Positions 42,193-50,258 of a DNA stretch of 50,258 nucleotides are shown here, one piece after another. Position numbers and translations under genes: made by a program. Under the pieces are notes generated by a model. The model was not told the DNA's origin. It did no database searches and saw only the letters and a program-made list of their open reading frames with translations. The stretch's first letter is position 1. Every line of letters begins with the position of its first letter. Where the stretch lies: contig JAPOOT010000370.1 of assembly GCA_026713285.1 (NCBI GenBank), positions 1 to 50,258 of the forward strand, written 5' to 3'. The DNA comes from Gemmatimonadota bacterium. GTDB lineage: Bacteria > JAAXHH01.

Positions 42193-43152
42193 CTATCCGG
42201 CCTGTTCGCTACCGGCCCACCTGGATGTGGATCGCAGGATCTCGCGGTCGGAGACCACGGGTTCCGGATCGGACCGCCGCCGCTTCATCACCGCGTCCCA
42301 CCGGGCCGTTGCGTCCACGAGCGCTCCGAGAAAGGCCATATCGCCCTTCAGCATCGCGCCGAACGAGCGGGCGATCATCCATAGGACATGACCGGCCAGG
42401 TACCGGCCGTCCCGTACGTTGCGCCACACGAAGAGGATCCGGTTTCTCTTGCTGACCCGGTCGATGCGGGTCTGATCATGGTTGGCGCCGATCGTGGCGC
42501 CGTGATCGTGGTCAAGCCGGCTTTCCGGTTCATATCGCACGGTCCATCCCCGCTGGTACGCACGGAATGACAGGTCCAGGTCTTCCGAGTAAAAGGGCGC
42601 GTACAGGATGTCGAATCCACCGAGCGACAGGTACTTGTCCCGGGAAACCGCCATGGCGGCCCCATTGGCGTACAGCGTGAGTCCTCCGGTTTCGCGCCGG
42701 GACTCGCTTTCGGCCCACCTGAGCCGTAACAGCCCGCAGTGCATGTACCCCCGCACCAGCCCGCCGCCGGGACGCCGGTCCGCGGCGTGGTAGACCCGGG
42801 GATTGACGGCAAACACCCGGTCATCCCGGAAATGGGAAAGGAGCGGATCCAGGAACGGGCCGGTGGCGACGACGTCGTTGTTGAGCAGGACCACGACGTC
42901 GTGCGATGCCCGGGACACGCCCGTGTTGCACGCCGCGGCAAAACCCCTGTTCTCTTCGTGCCTGGCCACGACCGCATCCGGACAGGCCGCCTCTATCCTT
43001 TCGACGGAGTCGTCCGTGCCGCCGTCGTCGACCACGACGATCTCCGTACGGTCCGCTTCCCCGTGATCCTTCAGTGCGCGCAGGCACCGTTCGATCAATG
43101 AACCCGCGTTCCACGTCGGTATCACGATACTGCATCGCTTGCCCTGTGCCAT
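42193..43152 (-). CDS. GT2 family glycosyltransferase (rhamnosyltransferase-like)
   Basis: GT-A-fold inverting transferase, 319 aa. Start CSIVIPTWNAGSLIERCLRA, nucleotide-binding VVVDDGGTDDSVERI, ARHEENRGFAAACNTGVSRA and the metal-binding VVLLNNDVVATGPFLDPLL (NND in place of DXD, as in rhamnosyl-type GT2s). GGFDILYAPFYSEDLDLSFR, with its ED motif, is the acceptor-side signature. The C-terminal 90 residues are basic with a weakly hydrophobic stretch, suggesting membrane association. ATG at 43152, 20 bp after the next GT2 gene. Likely works on core oligosaccharide or O-antigen-like glycan; sugar not determinable. Confidence 0.88.
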   Translation of the reverse strand: MAQGKRCSIVIPTWNAGSLIERCLRALKDHGEADRTEIVVVDDGGTDDSVERIEAACPDAVVARHEENRGFAAACNTGVSRASHDVVVLLNNDVVATGPFLDPLLSHFRDDRVFAVNPRVYHAADRRPGGGLVRGYMHCGLLRLRWAESESRRETGGLTLYANGAAMAVSRDKYLSLGGFDILYAPFYSEDLDLSFRAYQRGWTVRYEPESRLDHDHGATIGANHDQTRIDRVSKRNRILFVWRNVRDGRYLAGHVLWMIARSFGAMLKGDMAFLGALVDATARWDAVMKRRRSDPEPVVSDREILRSTSRWAGSEQAG

Positions 43153-43172
43153 AATTCAGTCCGAATTGTCCG

Positions 43173-44033
43173 TCACGACGGCGACTGCGCCCGGCCTTCC
43201 GGGCTATCCTTCGCCCGACCTTCCATATTCTCCTTCACCCGGCCTTCCGGGCTATCCTTCGCCCGGCCTCCCGTACGCTCCTTCACCCGGGATCCGTGCT
43301 GCCAGACCTTGACCAGTCTCAGGAACGAATAGATCCCCATACACAGGCTGAACAGCAGGCCGGGGAACCCGTCCCGGTACCCCTTTTTAACGATGTAGCA
43401 CTTCCAGGCCATCCCGACAGGTGAAAGCACCAGGCGCAGTCGTCCCACACGCTGCCCCGCCAGGATACGCTCTTCCGCGTCCACCGTGGTGTACAGGTTG
43501 ATCCGTGCAATGAAATCGGATAGCGAGTTGTGCGAATCATGGTAGAGATCCTCGTGGATCAGGCCCAGTTCGCCGTGGCCGTCTACCTCGATATGGGCGT
43601 GCGCGCCGCCCGTCCAGTACCCTTTCCCTTTTCTCAGCAGCCGGGGCTGGTAACTCGGATTGAGGGTCCCGTGTCGGATCGGAAAACGAAGGAAGTGTTC
43701 CAGGCGATGGATCTTGTAGGCGTCGCAGTCCCCGCCGTCCCGCAGCAATGCGCGGATACGCTTCTCGAGCCCGCCGGTGACGTATTCATCCGCGTCGAGA
43801 AAGAGTATCCATTCCCCGCGGGCCTGCTCCATGCCGAAGTTCCGCTGGTCGGCGAAGCCGGACCAGGCCCGACGGAACACGCGGGAGGCGTAGGATTCCG
43901 CGATTTCCACCGTGGCGTCGGTGCTGTAACTGTCGACTACGACGATGTCGTCGGCCCAGGAGACGGGATCCAGGCAGCGGCGGAGTTTCCGTTCCTCATT
44001 GCGGGTGATTACCACGACGGACAGCGTTTGCAT
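43173..44033 (-). CDS. GT2 family glycosyltransferase (WaaE/KdtX-like) with repetitive charged tail
   Basis: GT-A transferase, 286 aa. Blocks: LSVVVITRNEERKLRRCL, VVVDSYSTDATVEIAESY, the metal site WILFLDADEYV, and the acceptor-side HGTLNPSYQPRLLRKGKGYW with HAHIEV. This pattern is that of lipopolysaccharide core GT2 enzymes of the WaaE/KdtX type. A basic, partly hydrophobic helix (about 195-245) may attach it to the inner membrane. The last 38 residues are an 8-residue charged repeat (AKDSPEGR / VKENMEGR / VKERTGGR) encoded by a 24-bp tandem repeat. ATG at 44033, 27 bp after its paralogue at 44061. Confidence 0.88.
   Translation of the reverse strand: MQTLSVVVITRNEERKLRRCLDPVSWADDIVVVDSYSTDATVEIAESYASRVFRRAWSGFADQRNFGMEQARGEWILFLDADEYVTGGLEKRIRALLRDGGDCDAYKIHRLEHFLRFPIRHGTLNPSYQPRLLRKGKGYWTGGAHAHIEVDGHGELGLIHEDLYHDSHNSLSDFIARINLYTTVDAEERILAGQRVGRLRLVLSPVGMAWKCYIVKKGYRDGFPGLLFSLCMGIYSFLRLVKVWQHGSRVKERTGGRAKDSPEGRVKENMEGRAKDSPEGRAQSPS
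43191..43286. repeat. 24-bp tandem repeat (4 units) at the 3' end of a GT2 gene
   Basis: Four 24-bp units alternate between two types: units 1 and 3 are identical (coding AKDSPEGR), units 2 and 4 diverge (VKENMEGR, VKERTGGR), so the higher-order period is 48 bp. Units coincide with codon boundaries. A partial unit continues at 43287. The pattern suggests duplication of a 48-bp block made from an older 24-bp duplication. Confidence 0.9.
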
Positions 44034-44060
44034 GGGAGTCGCCGGTGGAGGTGTGCGGTT

Positions 44061-44849
44061 TCAGGAGGACTGGCCGCCCGCCGCGCCCGATTCGAAGTCG
44101 GCGGAGCGGCGGGCGTGCAGGTGCCATAACTTGGCGTACTTGGCGAAAACGTAACAGGCGGAAAGGCCGCACAGGATGAAGCCGGGCAGGCCATCCAGGA
44201 AACCCCGCTTCAGCACGTACATTTTCACAAGGGTAAAAATCGGACGGAACACCAGATCTGTCAAACGGAAACGCCGGCCCGACAGGTATAGCTGGCGGGC
44301 GCCGAGACTGGTAAAACTGTTGAACTTTCGGAGGTAGTGGTGGAGGGTGGGATCGGTATCGTGGATCATCGGGTGTTTCAGATCGCCGGTCGTGCCCTGG
44401 ATGCGCAGCGACTCGTGGACCTCGTCGTCGGTAAACCGGGGTGCGGCCGAACGCCGGAACAGGCGGAGTACGTAGTCGGGATACCAGCCGCAGTGGCGAA
44501 TCCATCGTCCCAGGAAAAACGTCTTCCGAGCGATGCGGTATCCGGCATGCTCGCCCGCATCCACTGTGGCGAGGATCTCATCCCGCAGGTCCGGCGGGAC
44601 GCGTTCGTCCGCGTCCAGCCAGAGTACCCAGTCCCCGCTGGCATGCTCCAGGGCCAGTTGCTTGGTCGCGCCGTAGCCACGCCACTCCGTTTCGATGACC
44701 TGGTCGGCGTACTTCCGGGCGATGACGACGGTGTCGTCCGTGCTCCCGGAGTCCACGAGCACGATCTCGTCGGCGAAGCGCGCGCTCTGCAGGCAGGTTT
44801 CGATCCGGAGGGCTTCGTTCCGGGCTATGATTATGACGGAAATGGACAT
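44061..44849 (-). CDS. GT2 family glycosyltransferase (WaaE/KdtX-like)
   Basis: GT-A transferase, 262 aa, paralogous to the next gene. ISVIIIARNEALRIETCL at the start, LVDSGSTDDTVVIARKYADQ, metal-binding VLWLDADERV, RHCGWYPDYVLRLFRRSAAP and VHESLRI, the last with the VHE motif of this subfamily. A hydrophobic C-terminal segment (about 205-240) suggests inner-membrane association. ATG at 44849, 18 bp after the symporter gene. In WaaE-type proteins the reaction is transfer of glucose to the inner core; here sugar and acceptor are unknown. Confidence 0.89.
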   Translation of the reverse strand: MSISVIIIARNEALRIETCLQSARFADEIVLVDSGSTDDTVVIARKYADQVIETEWRGYGATKQLALEHASGDWVLWLDADERVPPDLRDEILATVDAGEHAGYRIARKTFFLGRWIRHCGWYPDYVLRLFRRSAAPRFTDDEVHESLRIQGTTGDLKHPMIHDTDPTLHHYLRKFNSFTSLGARQLYLSGRRFRLTDLVFRPIFTLVKMYVLKRGFLDGLPGFILCGLSACYVFAKYAKLWHLHARRSADFESGAAGGQSS

Positions 44850-44867
44850 GGCGCCGGCTCCCGTCGA

Positions 44868-46721
<1,854 letters not shown>

Positions 46722-46730
46722 AGGCCGATT

Positions 46731-47042
46731 CTAACCTTCCTGTTCCGTACTTTCGAGTTCGCGACGGTGCCGTTTATCCAGGCGGTTCATGTAAAGGCAG
46801 TAGGCCAGGATGAGCAGCACGAACACGATGATGCTGCCCTGGTGGGCGAACCAGAAACCCAGGGGAAAGCCGGTGCCGGATATCCGGTAAGCGTTGAGCG
46901 CGTCCGCGAACAGGATGCCGGCGCCCAGTCCGGCCAGGGCCCACAGCCCGAGCAGCACGGCCATGAACCGAATGTTGGCACGCCAGTACCGGCGCAGGGC
47001 CCGTGCGGCCTTGTTTCCGGCTGTATCTGTCGATGCGGCCAT
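46731..47042 (-). CDS. DUF4212 sodium/solute symporter small subunit
   Basis: Small membrane protein, 103 aa, two transmembrane helices (about 24-48 and 65-84). The family block YWRANIRFMAVLLGLWALAG is followed by GTGFPLGFWFAHQGSIIVFV and YCLYMNRLDKRHR. DUF4212 proteins are almost always encoded just before an SSS symporter, as here. The ATG at 47042 is chosen because GGAGG lies 6 nt upstream; an ATG at 47060 and a TTG at 47084 would give longer forms without a site. It is 28 bp after the methyltransferase gene. Confidence 0.92.
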   Translation of the reverse strand: MAASTDTAGNKAARALRRYWRANIRFMAVLLGLWALAGLGAGILFADALNAYRISGTGFPLGFWFAHQGSIIVFVLLILAYCLYMNRLDKRHRRELESTEQEG

Positions 47043-47070
47043 GTCGGTCCTCCGGTTCATCCCGTTCCGT

Positions 47071-47571
47071 TCAAGCTTTGACAACGCTCAGGTTCGCCTC
47101 TACGTACATGCCCGGGAAGATGAACGCGAAGTATTTCTCCCAACGCCGGGGAAACCAGTTGGCGACCAGGCTGATGCCCAGCACCCGGTAGATATCGCTG
47201 AAAATCAGCCTGCAGCCGTCCATTCGGAACCGCCCGTCCCGGCACATCTGGGTGATCGTCACGTAGCCGAAATGATGATAGTGGGTCAGGTCGCCATAGG
47301 ACAACTGGGAAGAGTAATGGGGCGTGACGATACGGATTGAAGCCCCGGACCGCGCGATGCGGAAAACCTCGTCCATGGCCCTGGCCGGCTGGCGAATATG
47401 TTCCAGAATGTGGGACATCTCGATATGATCGAACTGGCTGTCGCCGAAGGGATAGGGATACTCGTCCAGATCATGCACGACGTCCACGTGCGCCGCTTCG
47501 TTGATATCCAGGCCGACGGCGCCTTCCAGTTTCCCGAAGGGACCGCAGCCCATATCGAGTTTGGTCGCCAT
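47071..47571 (-). CDS. Small class I SAM-dependent methyltransferase
   Basis: 166 aa; begins almost at motif I (KLDMGCGPFGK), then GLDINEA (acidic residue binding the SAM ribose), DLDEYPYPFGDSQFDHIEMS, HILEHI (motif IV region of the Methyltransf_11 type) and GASIRIVTPHYSS. No extra N-terminal domain is present, so it is a minimal Rossmann-fold enzyme. ATG at 47571; no alternative upstream. A promoter candidate lies at 47619-47647. Its place at the head of the symporter-glycosyltransferase run suggests a sugar or lipid substrate, but nothing in the sequence identifies it. Confidence 0.82.
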   Translation of the reverse strand: MATKLDMGCGPFGKLEGAVGLDINEAAHVDVVHDLDEYPYPFGDSQFDHIEMSHILEHIRQPARAMDEVFRIARSGASIRIVTPHYSSQLSYGDLTHYHHFGYVTITQMCRDGRFRMDGCRLIFSDIYRVLGISLVANWFPRRWEKYFAFIFPGMYVEANLSVVKA

Positions 47572-47618
47572 ATTTAACAGTTTCCATGCCTGTTGCGGCC
47601 TGCGCGCGAGCGGGCAAC

Positions 47619-47647
47619 ATGGTACCGGAAGCCCGGGTGCCTGTCAA
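47619..47647 (-). promoter_or_regulatory. Candidate sigma-70-type promoter upstream of the methyltransferase gene
   Basis: TTGACA (47647-47642), 17-bp spacer, TACCAT (47624-47619) on the minus strand; the -10 box matches consensus at four of six positions. Predicted start near 47612, leader about 40 nt. It lies in the 103-bp gap after the third GT9 gene and may start the unit running to the tandem GT9 genes. Confidence 0.6.
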
Positions 47648-47674
47648 GGTAATTAGCCCGTAATCGATTCGCTC

Positions 47675-48820
47675 TCAGACGCGGATTATTTCGCCTGTTC
47701 CGGCCCCGGGGGGACCATCGAGCATGGCGGCGATTTCGCGGTAAACCCGCTCCGGCGGGATCTCATCGATCCGCCCGCTGACGGCGTAGAAGGCGCGGTG
47801 CCCGGCGCCGGGTGGTTTCCAACAGGCCGGATCACTCGTGGCGTGGAAGGAAAGGGTTGGCGTTCCTACAGCGGCGGCCAGGTGAAGTACCCCGGTATCG
47901 TTGCACACGAGCAGATCCGTGGCGTGGAGCACTCCGGCTACCCTCCGCAACGACATGGGCGGCACACTGCGCAGGGGCGTGGATGCCGCGTCGCACAGGG
48001 CGCGCAGCAGTGCTTCGTCCCCCGGTGCGGATATGACCAGGATCCGGGCGGAGAGTCGGGTGGCCAACTCGTCGCATACACGGGCCAGTTGCCCGACCGG
48101 ATACCTCTTCCTCACGTCCCCGGTTCCGAAGTGGACGGCGACCACGGGGCCGCCGGGCGCGGTCGGACCTCCTGCCAGACCTTCGACTACTTCACGTCCT
48201 CCGGCCCGCTCATCCTCGGACATGGCATAACCGTAGGAAAGGTCTTCCGTATCCGCGCCGGCGTATCGGACCACGTCCAGGTTCCGCTGGATCTGGTGCC
48301 TGGGTTCGGGATCGACGGGTACGCTTACCGTGTAGAACGGATTATGATCGAGGTGATCGAAGGTGGGTGTCGCGGGTCCCATGACCACGGGGGCGCCCGA
48401 AAGCCAGGCGATCAGGTCGCTGGAGAGGGAATGGGATACCGTGTTGAACACGACGGCGAGGTCGATGGACCCGCGCATCAGGTCGACGAAAGAACGGATG
48501 TCTCCGGGTCGCCAGCGAAAACCGGATTCGTGGAAAACCAGGACCTGGTCCACGTCCGGATTGCCCTGGGCCACGGGATACAGGTAGGCGCGGACGACCA
48601 GGGTCAGGCGCGCATCGGGAAACCGCGCACGCAGCGCGCGGATCGCGGGGGTGGTCAGCAGGAAATCGCCGAACTGGTCATGCTGCCGGATGATCATGAT
48701 CCGGTTGATGCCGTCCGGGTCGACCGTGCCGGGCGGCGCGCGGCGCTGTCCGAGGGGATGGCTTGCCAGCCATTTAAGCACGCGGGTCTTGAACCGCTTC
48801 TCGATAGGATACCACATCAT
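47675..48820 (-). CDS. GT9 family glycosyltransferase (heptosyltransferase-like), copy 3
   Basis: GT-B transferase, 381 aa. An N-terminal extension of about 38 residues (basic, MMWYPIEKRFKTRVLKWLAS) precedes NRIMIIRQHDQFGDFLLTTP, the GT9 entry segment. VVAVHFGTGDVRKRYPVGQL opens the C-terminal domain; LLVCNDTGVLHLAAAVGTPT is the GT9 signature with CND instead of SND. It lacks the C-terminal cysteine pattern of the other two GT9 proteins, ending in SDPACWKPPGAGHRAFYAV. ATG at 48820 (or the adjacent 48817). It is 10 bp after the MsbA-like gene and most likely co-transcribed. Donor and acceptor unknown. Confidence 0.86.
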   Translation of the reverse strand: MMWYPIEKRFKTRVLKWLASHPLGQRRAPPGTVDPDGINRIMIIRQHDQFGDFLLTTPAIRALRARFPDARLTLVVRAYLYPVAQGNPDVDQVLVFHESGFRWRPGDIRSFVDLMRGSIDLAVVFNTVSHSLSSDLIAWLSGAPVVMGPATPTFDHLDHNPFYTVSVPVDPEPRHQIQRNLDVVRYAGADTEDLSYGYAMSEDERAGGREVVEGLAGGPTAPGGPVVAVHFGTGDVRKRYPVGQLARVCDELATRLSARILVISAPGDEALLRALCDAASTPLRSVPPMSLRRVAGVLHATDLLVCNDTGVLHLAAAVGTPTLSFHATSDPACWKPPGAGHRAFYAVSGRIDEIPPERVYREIAAMLDGPPGAGTGEIIRV

Positions 48821-48830
48821 CCACCGCCCG

Positions 48831-50258
48831 TTATTCCGCGACGGGTTCCTGGTCCCGGAACTGCAGGTTGTAGAGCTTCCGGTACAGGCCGTCTTCCCGG
48901 ATCAGCGATCCGTGATCGCCGGTCTGCACGATACGGCCACGGTCGACCACGACCACCCGGTCCGCCTTCTGCACGGTCGACAGGCGATGGGCGATGACCA
49001 GGGCCGTCCTCCCCGCCATCAGCCGGTCGATGGCCTCCTGGACCAGCAGTTCGGACTCGGTATCCAGGCTGGAGGTGGCCTCGTCGAATATGAGGATCTG
49101 GGGATCCTTCAGGATGGCCCTTGCGATCGCGATGCGTTGACGCTGGCCCCCGGAGAGACGCACGCCGCGTTCCCCGAGATATGTTTCGTATCCATCGGGC
49201 AACTGGTCGATGAAGGCATCCGCGTTGGCGGCGGCCGCGGCGGATCGAATCCGGTCCACGGGCATGTCCTGCACGCCGTACGCGATATTGTTGCGGACCG
49301 TGTCGTTGAACAGGATCACGTCCTGTGTCACGATGCCCATCTTGTCCCGGAGGGACGCCACGGTGACCGAACGCAGGTCTTTCCCATCAATCTCGATACG
49401 CCCGCAGGTCGGGTCGTAAAACCGTGCGACGAGGTCAACCAGGGTGGACTTGCCTCCACCACTCGGTCCCACGAGGGCCACGGTCTCTCCCGATCGGACC
49501 ACGAGATCGATATCCTCCAGGGCGGGTTCGGCGGACCTGTCGTACCGGAAGGCAACACGGTGGAACCTGATTTCCCGCCGCAGGTCGGGAAGCCGCTCCG
49601 CATCGGGCGCGTCCGTGATTTCGGGCGCCGTGTCCAGGATCGAAAACACGCGGTCGGCGGCCGCGATTCCCTCCTGGATCCGGTTGTGCACCTGTCCGAG
49701 TTCCTTGACCGGTTTCATCATGGAAAAGAGGGCGAGAAAGAAAGTCAGGAAATCTTCAGGAGCAAGCAGGCCGCCTTCGAGGACCTGCCGGCCGCCGTAC
49801 CAGAGGATCGCCAGGCCGACGAAGCTGCCCAGGATCTCCGTGATGGGGCTGGCCAGGTTGTGCATGTGGGTCAGTCGAAGCAGCGTGGCGAAGTAATGCT
49901 GGGTCTGCCGCTTGAACTTGCCGATCTCGAAGGATTCCATGTTGAAGGCCTTGACCACCCGTACGCCGGCCACGGTCTCCTGGAGCGTCGAGGTCAGATC
50001 GGCCATGGCTTCCTGCGAGGTGGTGCTGCTCCGGCGCAGCCGCCTGCCCACCGTGGTGATGACGAGGACGCTGAAGGGAAGAAGCACCAGGGAGACCAGC
50101 GTCAATTGCCAGCTCAGGATCAAGAGGATCGCGAGGTAGACCACCACCAGCATAGGTTCCTTGATCAACGTCCCGAAGGCGGCGGAAACCGTCCCGTTGA
50201 TCTTCATGACGTCGTAGGACACGCGGGAGATGAGCTCCCCCGTGCGTTCACGGTGGAA
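48831..50258 (-). CDS. ABC exporter of the MsbA/lipid A flippase type, 5' end cut by window edge
   Basis: Half-size ABC exporter; 475 codons are present, the first 100 or so (first transmembrane helices) lie beyond the window. The visible part opens with FHRERTGELISRVSYDV, a conserved cytoplasmic coupling region. Remaining helices run to about residue 200. The nucleotide-binding domain has Walker A GPSGGGKSTLVD, Q-loop IVTQDVILFND, signature VRLSGGQRQRIAIARAIL, Walker B ILIFDEATSSLD and switch VIAHRLST. Members next to glycosyltransferases usually flip lipid A-core; other lipid or drug exporters share the fold, so msbA is likely but not certain. The next gene (GT9) begins 10 bp downstream. 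Confidence 0.9.
   Translation of the reverse strand, partial: FHRERTGELISRVSYDVMKINGTVSAAFGTLIKEPMLVVVYLAILLILSWQLTLVSLVLLPFSVLVITTVGRRLRRSSTTSQEAMADLTSTLQETVAGVRVVKAFNMESFEIGKFKRQTQHYFATLLRLTHMHNLASPITEILGSFVGLAILWYGGRQVLEGGLLAPEDFLTFFLALFSMMKPVKELGQVHNRIQEGIAAADRVFSILDTAPEITDAPDAERLPDLRREIRFHRVAFRYDRSAEPALEDIDLVVRSGETVALVGPSGGGKSTLVDLVARFYDPTCGRIEIDGKDLRSVTVASLRDKMGIVTQDVILFNDTVRNNIAYGVQDMPVDRIRSAAAAANADAFIDQLPDGYETYLGERGVRLSGGQRQRIAIARAILKDPQILIFDEATSSLDTESELLVQEAIDRLMAGRTALVIAHRLSTVQKADRVVVVDRGRIVQTGDHGSLIREDGLYRKLYNLQFRDQEPVAE

Noticed and set aside
43191..43286. CRISPR-like array
   Set aside because: The repeats are directly contiguous, 24 bp, without spacers, and encode protein in frame with the GT2 gene.

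Overview
The window is a densely packed, GC-rich stretch from a Gram-negative-type, rod-forming bacterium. It carries 45 protein genes and one tRNA. All lie on the minus strand except one (ppiD-like, 33653-35473). Evidence for an outer membrane is indirect: heptosyltransferase-like GT9 enzymes, an MsbA-like exporter, a PpiD/SurA-like periplasmic foldase, and a secreted binding protein with a signal peptide but no lipobox. MurE carries DNPR, the signature of meso-diaminopimelate peptidoglycan. The mix (PPi-type phosphofructokinase, PASTA-bearing FtsI, incomplete dcw cluster) fits an uncultured lineage such as a Latescibacterota/Gemmatimonadota-like group better than a well-known proteobacterium. 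That placement is inference from gene content only.

Reading right to left (direction of transcription): (1) 50258-40016, an envelope-glycan locus: MsbA-like ABC exporter (cut by the window edge), a GT9 glycosyltransferase, a small methyltransferase, a two-gene sodium:solute symporter (DUF4212 plus SSS), three GT2 glycosyltransferases and two tandem GT9 heptosyltransferase-like enzymes. (2) 39930-35547, rng-rplU-rpmA and a large phosphohexomutase. (3) 35473-33653, the lone plus-strand ppiD-like foldase, divergent from (4) rpmE-prfA-prmC-proC, 33404-30194. (5) A 475-bp intergenic region with a strong promoter and a MraZ-box-like operator, then the division and cell-wall (dcw) operon, 29718-15940: mraZ-rsmH-ftsL-ftsI-murE-murF-ftsW-murC-murB-ftsQ-ftsA-ftsZ. 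mraY, murD and murG are absent, with tight junctions. (6) valS and a PHP-domain phosphoesterase, then the elongasome genes mreB-mreC-mreD-mrdA-rodA, then lgt and comF. (7) A PPi-type phosphofructokinase, tpiA, secG and tRNA-Leu(GAG). (8) An oligopeptide-type binding protein and a class V aminotransferase cut by the window start.

Functionally, the centre of the window joins septal synthesis (FtsL/I/W/Q/A/Z), precursor synthesis (MurB/C/E/F), lateral-wall synthesis (MreBCD, PBP2, RodA) and envelope biogenesis (Lgt, SecG, glycosyltransferases, MsbA) within about 48 kb. Five promoter candidates share an exact TTGACA box with an exact 17-bp spacer. They precede mraZ, valS, rpmE, rng and the methyltransferase gene, and suggest where the transcription units begin.

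No mobile element, CRISPR array, rRNA or prophage was seen. The content is mostly conserved housekeeping. I found no convincing undescribed system. The points most worth a second look are the three-gene gap in the dcw cluster, the MraZ operator, two in-frame minisatellites (in murE and in a GT2 gene) and the PPi-type phosphofructokinase.
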